From Pholiota molesta (Eukaryota; Basidiomycota; Agaricomycetes; Agaricales; Strophariaceae), in contig JACGCK010000018.1 of the NCBI GenBank assembly GCA_014925825.1, positions 248,001-312,000 on the forward strand: a stretch of DNA of 64,000 nucleotides, given 5' to 3'. The notes beneath the pieces are model-generated. The model made no database searches, was not told where the DNA came from, and saw only the letters and a program-made list of their open reading frames with translations. Positions 48,311 through 60,000 of this stretch are shown in pieces; the first letter of the stretch is position 1, and every line of letters begins with the position of its first letter. The translations under genes and the position numbers were made by a program.

Positions 48311-51300
48311 CACCAGTGTCTGTTGATATCATGCATGGGACATGGCAAGTTGCCCAGGAAAGAAAGTGCATCCAGGATGGTAACTCAGGTGCGCAGCCAC
48401 CCCACCTAACTGACTTTGAATATCTCTGCCCTAAGCCAGTGGCAATATTGCTGCTCACCATGTGTTCATTGCTGCTCACTGTGCTCAACGGTGTCGAACA
48501 GTGCTCGACACCATTGTCAGGGTCGTCCCAAAAAGGAAGCAATCCAAAAGCAATCAATTTTTTCCAAAAGAAGAAAACCTGATTAGATTCGCTTTTTTTC
48601 TGCATCATTTGTCAGCACTTGTTTATCTATGATTAGATTTGGCCCATTTTGGTACTTTCTGCTCATTGGCCCATCAAATATGCCATCAAGGGCCAAACAC
48701 ATGACCTACTACCTAACCACATGACCACACATGACTGCAAATGAGGCAGGGACCCTCCTAGGGGTGGGAAATGCCTAAAATAGCATTTTCCCAATATTAT
48801 TGGAAATGCACCTGGGTAGCTGGTGCACCCTATATAGGACCCACTGGGACCATATTATACCGAAAGATGCGGAATTAAATTCTAAATCCACCTGTGAAAA
48901 GATCATATGGATAGCTTTATTGGTTCAGGCCCTAGAAGCGAATTACTATTTGGGAGAAATAAGCGCACACATTGATGGTTGCTTTCCTCCGCAACCGCTG
49001 GGTCGTTTTCCATAATCAAAACAGCTTTCTATAGGTATCAAACGCGCGCTTCTAACGCGTTCCTGAACATAATTTTCCGTCCGTTCCTCGCTCCGTAAAA
49101 CGCTCCGGATATATTTGCGCTCGCACCGCATTAGCGCCGGCTACGGTTCCATAATTCGCGCGCATATTATATCATAAAATAGGTTAATAAAACACCTTTC
49201 TAACAGTACCCTACTCGTGCTGATTGAGCAACTCTCTGAGGCCCTATAAAGGAAATGGTTGTTTGTAAATAGAATATTAACCGCTGATTGCGCCGGAACG
49301 CGCGTAGGTGCGTTGGATTCTCCTGAATTTACCGGATTTAAGGAGCCCTTGATTATAGGGATCAGATGCCGGGAAGGCACTGAACTGGACATGGAGATGG
49401 CCAGGATATTGCTTTGCTGGCTGGAAGATGCTATTTTTAGCACTGCCGAGCGCGGCCTCACCCAATCCGGGCATGGATTGGTGGCACTCTCCCCCTCCCC
49501 CTCATATTGGAAATTCATTTCCTCCCTCAATTCCTATCCAATTGCTTCGTTCTTTTTTTTAATATTCAATATAAATATGGTACTATGCGCCTATAGCACT
49601 TATACGTTACTATAATACATGCAGCATTTGTTATTTCGATATCTCTGTATTTTGGACATTGCATTTGGGGTTTTCACTGTATTTATGATGCTTATTGGCA
49701 CATATAGAGCGGTGGAAAGCTAGAGGTAAGTACCTAGTACAATTTTTGGTAGTTTAAAAGTTACCTGAATACTGTCCTATAGCTCCACACCCATAAAGAG
49801 AGACATTACTGGATATCCTCTTTGATAAATCCATATCTCAGCCAATACTGTAGCTATAACCAAGTTCAAGCATCCATTAGAGTATTAGACATGTCTTCTT
49901 TTGTTCTGCCACTCAACAATTCTCTTTCCAATGCATTTCATTGGCCATATGACAAGAATGGTTAAATATAGCAGAAATAGAGGTATTTGGCCTATAGCAA
50001 TTCACATAAGCACTCTAAAATTCTGTAGAGCTAGGATATTATAGCTCTCATCCATACCTACAATTCAAACAGGCCGAAAGAATTAGAGTGAGTGAGTGAA
50101 AAGATATGGTGGAAACATTCAAAAGAACATGAGTTAAACAGAGGTCTATCATAGTTATATAGATACTCTTGATCTAGTCCGATGTTTTGACTAGTACTTC
50201 CACACTATCTTTCCACTCACTTACTCCATTTTCTTGGGGCCTATCTGTAATTGAAGGTACTGATGAGAGCTATAATATCCTAGCTTTACAGAATTTTAGA
50301 GTGCTTCTGTGAATTTTTATAGGCAGAATACCTCTATTTCTGCTATATTTAACCATTCTGGTAATATGGCTAATAAGATGCAATAAAAACACAATTGTTG
50401 AGTAACAGAACTAAAGAAGACATGTTTATTATTCTAATGGATTCTTAAACTTGGATATAGCTATAGTATTGGTTGAGATATGGATTTATCAAGGAGGATG
50501 TGCAGAAACCCCCTCTTTATGAGTGTAGAGCTATAGGGCAGTATCCAGCCAACTTTTCAACTACCAGAAATGGTAGTGGGTATTTACCTCTAGCTTTTCA
50601 CCGCTTTATATGTTCCAATAACCATCATAAATACAGTGAAAACCCCAAATGCAGTGTCCCAAATATAGAAATATCGAAATAACAAATGATACATGCATTA
50701 TAGTAATACATAAGTGGTATAGACATATAGTACCATATTTATATTAAATATTCAAAAAAGAACGAAGCAATTGGATAGGAATTGAGGGAGGAACAGAATT
50801 TCCAATATGAGGGGAGGGGGAGAGTGCCACCATTTCATGCCCGGATTGGGTGAGGCTGTGCTCGGCTATGCTAAAAATAGCATCTGCCAGCCAGCAAAGC
50901 AATATCCTGGCCATCCCCCATGCCCAGTTCAGTGCCTTCCCAGCCTCTGATTGCTATAATCAGCGCGTCATTAAATCCAGTAAAATCAGGAGAATCCAAC
51001 CCACGTAAGCGCATTGTGGTGCGATTTGCGGTTAATATTCTATATTAAAACAACCATTTCCTTTATAGGGCCTCATAGGAATGTCCAATCAAGACGAGTA
51101 GGGTACCATTGGAAAGGTCTGCTATTAACCTATTTTATGGTATAATATGCGTGCCAATCGTGAACGCGTAGCCGGCGCTAATGCGGTGCGAGCGTAAATA
51201 TATCCGGAGCGTTTTACGGAGCGAGAAACGGACGTAAAATTATGATCAAGGACGCGTTCGAAGCGCGCTTTCAATACCTACAGACCCAAATTGTAATCAT

Positions 51301-52012
51301 AGAAAACGACCGGGCGGTTGTTGAGGAAAACAGCCATCAATGTGTGCGCTTATTTATTCCAATTAGTAATTCGCTTCTAGGGCCTGAACCAATGATGCTA
51401 TTAATATGAATCTTTCACAGGTGGATTTAGAATTTAATTCCGCATCTTTCGGTATAATATGGTCCCAGTGGGTCCCATATAGGGTGCACCAGCTACCCAG
51501 GTGCATTCCTAATAATATTGGGAAAATGCTATTTTAGGTATTTCCCACCCCTAGGAGGGTCCCTGCCCCATTTGCAGTCATGTGTGGTCATGTGGTCAGG
51601 TACCAGGTCATGTGTTTGGCTCTTGATGGCATGTTTGATGGGCCAATGAGCAAAAAGTACCAAAATGGGACAATCATCCTAATGTGGCCAGTTGATGGTG
51701 GGAAATGATGGGAAAAACAGCTTACAAATTTGTCATTCTGCTTTTGGAAAAATTTTGATGGTTTCCTTTTTGGGATGACCCTGACAACAGTGTCGAGCAC
51801 TGCTCGACACTGTTGAGCACAGTGAGCAGCAGTGGCAGCAGCAGTGAGCAGTAGCACTGCCACTGGTGACGAGCAGAGAGCACCAGGAAAGGGCAGAAAA
51901 TATTCAATCCCAGCTAGGTGGGGTGGCTGCGCACCTGAGTTACCATCCTGGATGCACTTTCTTTCCTGGGCAACTTCCACTATTTCATGTAGAATATTAA
52001 CGGACAAGGCTG
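48311..52012. mobile_element. Foldback element 2 (3.70 kb, opposite orientation)
   Basis: A near-identical inverted copy of element 1. The left end is ACCAGTGTCTGTTGATAT; the right end is the inverted CAGCCTTGTCCG terminus. CGTAGTG lies directly before it (48304-48310) and directly after it (52013-52019), again a possible 7-bp target duplication. If both duplications are real, the two copies inserted separately rather than by inversion of one. Confidence 0.75.
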
Positions 52013-52265
52013 CGTAGTGTCGGGGCATCGCGGGACGACGTGGGGGCAGTGGGCGTCCGTAGTCGCGAGCAACGGCACTGCGGCAAGAAGGCGGTGGGGG
52101 TGGGCGTCCGTGGTCGTAGTGTCCGAGCATCGCGGGACGATGTGGGGGCAGTGGGCATCCGTAGTCGCGAGCAACGGCGCTGCGGCAAGAAGGCGGTGGG
52201 GGTGGGCGTCCGTGGTCGTAGTGTCTGGGCATCGCGGGACGACGTGGGGGCCACATGCCTCTGAT
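52013..52265. repeat. 102-bp GC-rich tandem repeat
   Basis: CATCGCGGGACGA recurs at 52026, 52128 and 52230, so the period is 102 bp (34 codons). The unit also holds GTGGGCGTCCGTGGTCGTAG and AGCAACGGC. It stays open in the frame of the downstream oxygenase and may be its low-complexity 5' coding or leader sequence. Confidence 0.75.
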
Positions 52266-53529
52266 GCCAATGCCCAAGCCGCCAAAAAAGCCGCCAAGAA
52301 GGCTGGCAAAAGGAAGGCTGCAAACGAACGTCGCCAACGGCGTCGCCACGACGTCTTAGAACAAATAGGCCACCTCCCAACCTCCACCGCTGCAAGCACC
52401 TATGCTGAGACGGCGGTGCCCATTCTGATCCCTATGGACTCCAGCACACTCGACGCAGCTGCAGGAGCATACTGCGCCAAGCCTGCCAAAATCCCCAACG
52501 CAGACATGGAATACACAGCAGAAGAGCTGGTCAACGGCCATGGATTTACCTACGTGCCTTGGGCAGGAATGTGAGCCATTGATATCCCTGGATTGAAGCT
52601 GCATTCATCTAATGCGGCATCTTTAGCGAGCCCATGGCGGGGGTTGACTCAGAGCAGCGCATCTGCATTGTGTTTGCAGGACGACCAGACGATGACGCCT
52701 ACGTTGCCGCCTGCACCAAGGTCTTCGCCCTCATGGAGGAAGCTGGCAAGGCAGCTGGCCTTGATGGGCCTCCTGAACCCCATCGGCGTGGCCATTTTGC
52801 TGCGATCAACATAGGCATCAGCCATGGAAAAGGCACCGTCCACCCCGTCAACTTAGACAACAGGCAGCATGCCACGTTTTTAGAAGAGCTGCTGGCCCGG
52901 GAAGAGCTCCAACGCATGGCGTCTTTTGCCAACAGTAAGCACCTTTTTCACGTATGAAAACACGCCCTTACGCCCAGCCTTCAGAATCCTTCTCACTTTA
53001 TGGGCCCCGTCTTTACAAGTATTACCGGGAACGCCTCAACCCGCTCTTCTCTCGCATGCCACATTTAAAAAGGATCTTCCCTGCACACATCAGCCTGTTC
53101 CCAACCGCAGCACTCAACTTTCCACCAAACGTTTGGACGTACCAGCACCGCGATGTCCTTAACTGCCCCTTTGGGTGGTGTACGATACAGGCCCTGGGGT
53201 CCTTTGACCCTACCAAGGGCGGCCACTTGGTATTATGGGAGGCACGCCTGGTGGTAGAATTTCCAGCTGGGTCCTGCGTCCTCATTCCTTCAGCTACCAT
53301 TACACACTCGAACATACCCGTCGCCCCTGGCGATGCCCGTGCATCGTTTACTCAGTATGCCCCCGGCGGCTTATTTCGATACGTAGACTATGGCTTTCGC
53401 TTGGAGAAGGAGCTCAAGAAACAAGATCCGAAGCTGCATCGAGCCATGCTAAACCGCAGGCCTGACAATTGGAGGATTGGGTTAGAGCTACTCAGTAGGG
53501 TAGATGAGATTCTTGTGGAAGATAGCTAA
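52140..53529 (+). CDS. TET/JBP-family 2-oxoglutarate Fe(II) oxygenase
   Basis: A fungal member of the TET/JBP family, which oxidises methyl groups of DNA bases (5-methylcytosine in TET, thymine in JBP). Three exons (to 52570, 52627-52934, 52985-53529) splice in frame. The start at 52140 is the first ATG in the open frame and gives about 427 residues, but the true N-terminus may lie in or before the GC-rich repeat. A basic segment (AAKKAAKKAGKRKAANERR) precedes HDVLEQIGHLPTSTAASTY and a long conserved N-domain. The double-stranded beta-helix has the iron ligands His301 and Asp303 (QHRDVLN) and His354 (ITHSNIPV), and Arg365 (DARASFTQY) for 2-oxoglutarate. GWCTIQALGSFDPTKGGHLV matches basidiomycete relatives. 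All key residues are present. It lies 127 bp from the palindrome and 154 bp before the recombinase gene on the same strand. Confidence 0.85.
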
Positions 53530-53683
53530 GCGATTGCATATGTACTCCCTATCTATCCTAATACAGATGCTGTCTCATCCATTGCTGGCGCCATCTGAAA
53601 GCATATAAAAAGTGAAACCTCCATCCATTGACCTTATCCCCACCACCCAGCCACCACCTGCTATAGCCATTGCATTGCGTGCG

Positions 53684-55380
53684 ATGGAGTCTACACCTAA
53701 CAAACAGCTGCTGCCGGAGCCGCTAGCGACATCCCCAGAGCCCCTTGCTGACCTCTTTCAAGGGCTCCGCACTGTAGATGAGGAAGAGGTCGCCGATGAT
53801 GTCGAGGCAGAGCAGGAAACACTTCCAGACCTCGAAGCCGAAGACAGCATTCCGTTGGATGGGATCTCCCACTGGCGAGAGGCGATTACGGGTGCTTCGA
53901 AGGGCGTAACAGATAGGACCGATGCAGAATATGAGCGGCAAGCAGCCTTGTTTCCATACCCTTTCACCACCGCCTGACCGCAACCGTTTATATGTAGATT
54001 GGCAAAGCAATGTGTTGCCTATCTCAAAACCGTTGGCCTCATTAGCGAATCCTCTGATTTCTTGTCCAAGAACCCATCCAATGATGCACCTAATTACATT
54101 ATCGCCTGCATCATGAAAAAGTAAGTAAAGCATCAACATTCTTTGTATAATGTTCTAATATCCATCATTTTAGTTGTGACGAACTCCAAATTGACGGGAC
54201 CCTCAAGCCAGGAGGAGGTCCAGTTGGGACTTACTCCCATGCTCAGAAGATCCGTGCAGCAATGACGCACACATTCGGGCGTGTCTACGAGCTTGGATCT
54301 GTTGCATGGCATCAAGACGAGAGCACTGGACGCTGGCGTGGAAACCCTTCCGTATCGCAGCAGGTATCATTGTATATGATCAGCCTCCGCAACCGCAAGG
54401 CACGCGCAGGAGAGGTAGCCACTAGCGCACGAGCTATTACAACAGTTAGACCTTTTAGTTACTATATTCTTTGATCCTCGTAGCTCTAACAATGTAATTC
54501 CATCGAAGGACGTTATACGAAAGTTATATGACTTCAACAATCTCCCAGAGAATCATGAAATACAACCGTACGTCCCAGGAGTTCGACGAAGCAAACTCAC
54601 AAGCAGCATTTATCTATGGGGAGGACCTACAGCAAGACGTGAACTCCAAGCCATCTATACGGTTGCTTTTCTCTGCCTTTTGAGGTCTGACGAAGTGTTA
54701 AAAATCTGCCGTAAACACATTACACTCGACCACGACAAAGAGACCATTACCTTAACATTGAATTTTCGAAAGACCCACCAAGATGGAGGTAAGTGCAAGC
54801 ATATACTTTGCAATGGTGCACCTTGTTAGCTTTAGCTAATATTTTATAGGGATCAAGCCCTTTGTTTTGCATGCTCTCGCCGAAGAAGAGGCGCACCTCT
54901 GCCCTGTTAGAGCTTTAGCATCTTGGATTGAAGGCTCCAAGATCACCTCTGGACATATTTTCCGCAAAATTGCTTCTGGAGACCGAGTCTCTGCTCAAGA
55001 TACTCCTTTGGTACGTTCAGCTCAGTATATGGCACAATCAGGTTTTGTACAACAACTTATTTTCATGCTAGACTTCCGAACAATTTCTAGAAATGTTCAG
55101 GAACAACTTATTAGACGTTGGCACTGATCCTACAGCTTATGGCACCCATTCATTCCGCCGAGGTGGTTGTCAATACCTTTCAGCTGACCGTCGATGGGGC
55201 TTACGCCGTATTTGTGAATGGGGAGGGTGGAGTGCTGATTTCTCCAATCTAACGATTGTGAAGTATCTTATCTCCTGGAATGATGATCCAAGGGAAAAAC
55301 GTGAGGATTTTTTCAATCCAAATCGTGTTCCAGCCACACTGTGTTTTCATTGTGGACGAACTTGTCCCTGTGATTCTTAG
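53684..55380 (+). CDS. Tyrosine recombinase (fungal DNA breaking-rejoining enzyme)
   Basis: A phage-integrase-type tyrosine recombinase of the kind scattered through agaricomycete genomes. Six exons (53684-53949, 53998-54120, 54174-54444, 54509-54788, 54850-55010, 55072-55380) join in frame to about 469 residues. An acidic N-terminus is followed by a core-binding region (QCVAYLKTVGLISESSDFL; RNRKARAGEVATSARAITT). Predicted catalytic residues are all present: Arg279 in FLCLLRSDEV, Lys in FRKTHQ, His393 and Arg396 in THSFRRGG, Trp420 in WGGWSADF, Tyr432 in TIVKYLISW. The C-terminus CFHCGRTCPC is a Cys cluster. The enzyme should cut and rejoin DNA through a 3'-phosphotyrosine. It differs from classic Cryptons in that I see no GCR1_C domain. 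It is convergent with the SAP gene, 116 bp apart. Confidence 0.88.
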
Positions 55381-55496
55381 CTCCTTCACTCTAGTATAAA
55401 AGCAATGATAAATGTGTATTGAATATTATAAGAGCGTAATAAAAAAGCAGATGAATAAACCGAATAAACTAAAAAAAGTAGCTGAGTAAATTGGTA

Positions 55497-57039
55497 CTAG
55501 TTAGCTTCTTCGTCGTCCTCATCCTCATCCTCGATGCGCTTATGCCCCTTCATTATGCAGTACTGTTTGGCAATATCTGGGATCCTTGTTTTCGGAACCC
55601 AGCCTTGGCTACCTCTATACCCAAATACGCTGTCAAAATCAGCTCCGAATTCATCTCTGGCTGCCTGTACGAATAGTGCGTTCTGTGCAGCGCGTTCTTT
55701 GCTAAGCTGTAGGAGGATCTTGGTGTAGGATTTGCGTGTTCCATCTGGATTTTTGTGCTTGTTCCAAAATTCTTGCCTATCATCGAACTTGCGCAGCTCC
55801 TGGACCAGCACCTATAGCTCTGATATAAGGAATGAGTAACAGAAAGCAGATATTTCGACGTACGGCGCAGTTAAATAGCTTCGACTTCAAAGATTGCCAT
55901 TGATGCGGCATCCACGAGTCTCGAAGCTTCGAAGTGTATATTTTCTTCCAATATACCATTGCAATGGGGTAGCCTTTGATGTAGAGGTCCGATCTTCCCT
56001 GCCAGAATCCTGTGATGGGGTCATCATCCCAAATTTCGTTGACGTAGTCGAAATTCTGAGCATAAGATACAGCGGGGGGTTTTGGAACGTCGTTTTCAGT
56101 AAAGGTAAGCTTGAAGTTGTTGGCCATAATAATCGTCCTCGATTTTAGTGCCAAAGGCTCGGGCAACGTTGTGGCGTCTGATTCGGTGCTGCCTGGAAAG
56201 ACAACTGCATGAGCAGAGTCGGGAAAGCATGGTGGAAGGCCCGGCAATGCAGCAGGTATCGACACGTTGCTTGGATGCATGGCGCTTGGATTTCGAGCCA
56301 AGAGCTCTTGAAGAGCCTCATGGGTGGCGACCAGTGAATTCTTAAGCTCGACAGCAGCCGGCTGATGGTCAATGAGTAAATTGGGACACCTAAAACTGAA
56401 TTCGAAGCATACCATTTCAATGAGTAATTTCCTACGGCTAGCCACCATGGCCGTTCGCTCATGTTCAGGCCGGTATGGGTGTTTCTTAAGAATACGTGAT
56501 GCCTAGATGCAGGCAGCGATCAGCAAACAGGCGGTGGGGATGAACTGGCCGACAAACAACAAACTTACCCATGCAAGATCGCTTTCGTGCTCCTTCTGGT
56601 CCCGGCGTTGAGCAGGCGCAGACATCGATGAAGAAGGGAGGGGCTCGACGGTGCTGGCACACTCAGAGGTCTGAGGCACGGTTATTCCCTCCATTGGAAC
56701 TCCCTCAAAGAGCACCCCACGGTGTAGGACTGACTTTTTGACAGGGCCGGTTTTCTTTGCTTCAGCCCGTTCAGCCCGGTGTGCTCGAAGGGTAGGCCGG
56801 CGATGGAGACTAAGGTTACAAGGGATCAGCAGGCGGCTGGAGTGCAAGTAGGCAACTTACTGCTCCCAGAGCTCCCTGTTCTGGCTGAACAAACACAGCT
56901 TAAGTGCGAGGTCTTTCTTGTTTCCGGAAATGGGGAGATTGTACTTTTTGCAGGTGGTACGCAGGCTGTTCTTATTGACGCCTTCACTACCGCAGTACAA
57001 ACAAGCAGCCTTGTCTGTTAATATTCTACATGGAATCAT
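55497..57039 (-). CDS. SAP-domain protein paired with the recombinase
   Basis: Five exons (57039-56861, 56809-56569, 56502-56413, 56361-55864, 55811-55497) splice in frame to about 440 residues. The N-terminal part holds a SAP-type DNA-binding helix pair (LRTTCKKYNLPISGNKKDLA, residues about 25-44). A basic Pro/Arg stretch and KKHPYRPEHERTA follow. The C-terminal half (DYVNEIWDDDPITGFWQGR, IKGYPIAMVYWKKIYTS, RQEFWNKHKNPDG, ARDEFGADFDSVFGYR) matches a conserved domain of unknown function that I recall from agaricomycete SAP proteins. It ends in an acidic EDEDEDDEEAN tail. The first ATG in frame lies inside the terminal repeat of foldback element 3 and the frame reads through the element end ([13 protein letters not shown]), so the native start is probably lost or replaced. 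The close convergent pairing with the recombinase suggests a targeting or cofactor role. Confidence 0.72.
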
Positions 57040-60000
57040 GTCAACTAGGGAAACATAAATGTTGCATCCAGCTTCCTAACTAACATGCACAGCCACTCCA
57101 CCAAGCTGAGTTTAAAGACATTCCACTTTTGGCAGGTGGTCTTTGCTGGTCACTGGGGGCGGTGATGGTGATCACTGGAGGCTGTGCACTTGCTCACCAT
57201 GCTCAACAGTGCCCCGCACTCGTCGTCGCTGTTGTCAGGGTCATCCCAAAGTGGAAATACCAAAAATAACATTTTTCCACTATTGGTGGGATTGCAGCTG
57301 GGCAGCTGGTCCGCTCTGTTTGGGGCCCTTTGGGACCATTTTATATCGATAGATGCGGATTTCGATTCTGAATACAACCGTGAAATTTTCATATTAATAG
57401 CTGCAATGGTTGACGCGCTAGACGCGAATTACTGATGGCGTAAAATTAGCGCCCACAAAGAATATTGCTTTCCTCCGCAACCGCCGGGTCGTTTTGCATG
57501 ATCTTAGGTTGTATCTAGAGGTATTAAACGTGCGCTTTGAACGCGTCCATGATCGTAATTTTACGTCCCTTCCTTGCTCCGTAAAACGCTCCGGATATAT
57601 TTACGCTCGCACCGCTTTACCGCCAGCTACGCTTTGAATATCCGCGCGCATATTATATTGTAAAATAGGTTAATATCACACCTTTCCAACGGTACCCTAC
57701 TCGTTTGTATTGGAACATTCTACGCGGCGTTATTCACGAAATGGTTGTTTATTTATAGCAGGGGAACCACAAATCGCCTCAGCGAGCGCTTAGGTGTGTT
57801 GCCATCTTCTGAATTTATTGGATTTAATGACACATCGACTTGGGGGATCAGACGCCGGGAAGGTACTGAACCAGATGCTGGGCTGGCATGGATATTGGCT
57901 GGCTGGCAGGCATGATTCTATATTTAGTATTCGGGCCGAGCACGTGTCTGTTGGCTGCATGCCGGTATATGCACCTGGGTTGGCTCGCTCAATATTGGGC
58001 GCTTAGGCGCCATAATATACAGAAAGATTCAGAATTTTACACTGATTTCGAATCTAAAATTTTTATATCAATAGCTGCATTCGTTAGGGCGCTAGAAGCG
58101 AATTACTGATGGCGCTTAAAATGCGCCCACAAAAGATGGCTTGTTTCTCATGAACGGGGGCTCCGTTTTGCATAATCTAAACTGGAGTGTATAGATATTA
58201 AAAAGGCCTTTCGAACGCGCTACTGATCGTAATTCTCCGTTCGTTCCCTGGCACATAAAACGGCCCGCACTATTCTGCACTCCAGCATTAATAGCATGGG
58301 CTAGGCATTGAATATAAATACGCTACGCTCCCATAAAATAGCTGAATACGAGGTCTTTCGAACGCGTGTATATACACTCTTATTGAATAACATCCCATAG
58401 CTCCAGAAAGGAATTGATTGCGCGTTAAATAATGTGGGAACCGCATACCGCGCTAGCGCGTACTTAGGCGCGTTGGAATCGCCTGAATTTACTTAATTTA
58501 ATGACGCCTTTGTTATGGAATTCGGAGGCCAGGAAGGCAGTGAACCAGACATGGGGCTGGCATGAATATTGCATTGCTGGCCGGAATGGTACTATTTTTA
58601 GGCCTGCCGTGCTCGGCATCACCCAGTCCGGGCATAGAATTGTGGCACCCTCCCCCTCCCCCCCATATTAGAAATTCGATTCCTCCCTCAATTCTTATTT
58701 AATCCTTTTGTTCTTTTTTGTATTATTTTGTATAAATACGGTACTATATGCCTATGCCATTGAGACATTATTGTAGTGCATGCAGCATGTGTTATCTTAA
58801 TATCGCTCTTTTTTCAGTATTACATTGGGGCTTTTCACTGCATTTGGGATGCTTATTAGCATATATAAAGCGGTGAATAGGTAGAGGTACATATTTAACA
58901 CATTTTCTGATAGCTTAGCACCAATATAAATGCTGACCTATAGGGTTACACACATGAAAATTGGATTGGGGTACTTTCTCCTTGATGTACTCATATCTCA
59001 ACCAGATAGCCTTGACCTAGTCCGATGTTTTGAGTACTAATTCCACCATATATTTCCACACACTTACTCTATTTCCTTCCGGCCTATCTTGAATTGAAGG
59101 TATTAATGAGAGCTATAACATCCTACCTCCATTAAATTTTAGAGTGCTTATGTGAATTGCTATAGGCCAAATACCTCTATTTCTGCTATATTGAACCATT
59201 CTTGTCATATGACCAATGAAATGCTCTGAGAAGAGAATTATTGAGTAACAGAAGTAGAGAAGACATGTCTAATATTTTAATGCATGCTTTAACTTGTTTA
59301 TAGCTACAGTATTGGTTGAGATATGGATTTATCAAAGAGGATATACAGTAATGTCTCTATTTATGGGTATGGAGCTATAGGACAGTATTCAGGTAGCTTC
59401 TAAACTACCAGGAAGTGTAGTAGGTACTCACCTCTAGCTTTTCACCGCTCTATATGTGCCAATAAGCATCATAAATACAGTGAAAACCCCAAATGCAGTG
59501 TCCAAAATACAGAGATATCGAATTAACAGATGCTGCATGTATTATAGTGCTGTACAGATAGTATAGACCCATAGTACCATATTTATATTGAATATTAAAA
59601 AAAAGAACGAAGCAATTGGATAGGAATTGAGGGAAGAAATGAATTTCCAATATGAGGGGGAGGGGGAGAGTGCCACCATTTCATGCCCGGATTGGGTGAG
59701 GCCGTGCTCGGCAGCACTAAAAATAGCATCTTCCAGCCAGCAAAGCAATATCCAGGCCATCCCCATGTCCAGTTCAGTGCCTTCCCGGCCACAGATTCCT
59801 ACGATCAAAGTGTCATTAAATCCGGTAAATTCAGGAGAATCCAACGAGCCTACGCGCGTTCCGGCGCGATCCGTGGTTAATATTCTATTTACAAACAACC
59901 ATTTCCTTTATAGGGCCTCGGAGAGTTGTTCAATCATGACGAGTAGGGTACCGTTGGAAAGGTGTTTTATCAACCTATTTTATGATATAATATGCGCGCG

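Larger units (their letters stand above)
44443..52012. repeat. 7.57-kb nested palindrome
   Basis: Positions 44443 and 52012 are mirror points around about 48227. The two halves match over about 3.7 kb with few differences; for example the minus-strand frame at 45775-45984 and the plus-strand frame at 50473-50682 differ at about one residue, and 46844-47200 against 49259-49615 at about 10 of 118. Each half is itself an inverted repeat centred near 46290 and 50160. A transcript through it would form very long duplex RNA, and the DNA could extrude a cruciform. Confidence 0.85.

Noticed and set aside
44443..52012. A CRISPR-like array or satellite
   Set aside because: The repeats are long inverted arms with no regular spacers, and the context is eukaryotic.
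53684..55380. Classification of the recombinase as a Starship captain or a classic Crypton
   Set aside because: The catalytic residues are shared by all tyrosine recombinases. I see neither a DUF3435-type signature nor a GCR1_C domain, so I leave it unclassified.
52013..57005. The cassette as a KDZ transposon
   Set aside because: TET/JBP genes often accompany KDZ elements, but I find no KDZ transposase or its cysteine-rich domain in the window.
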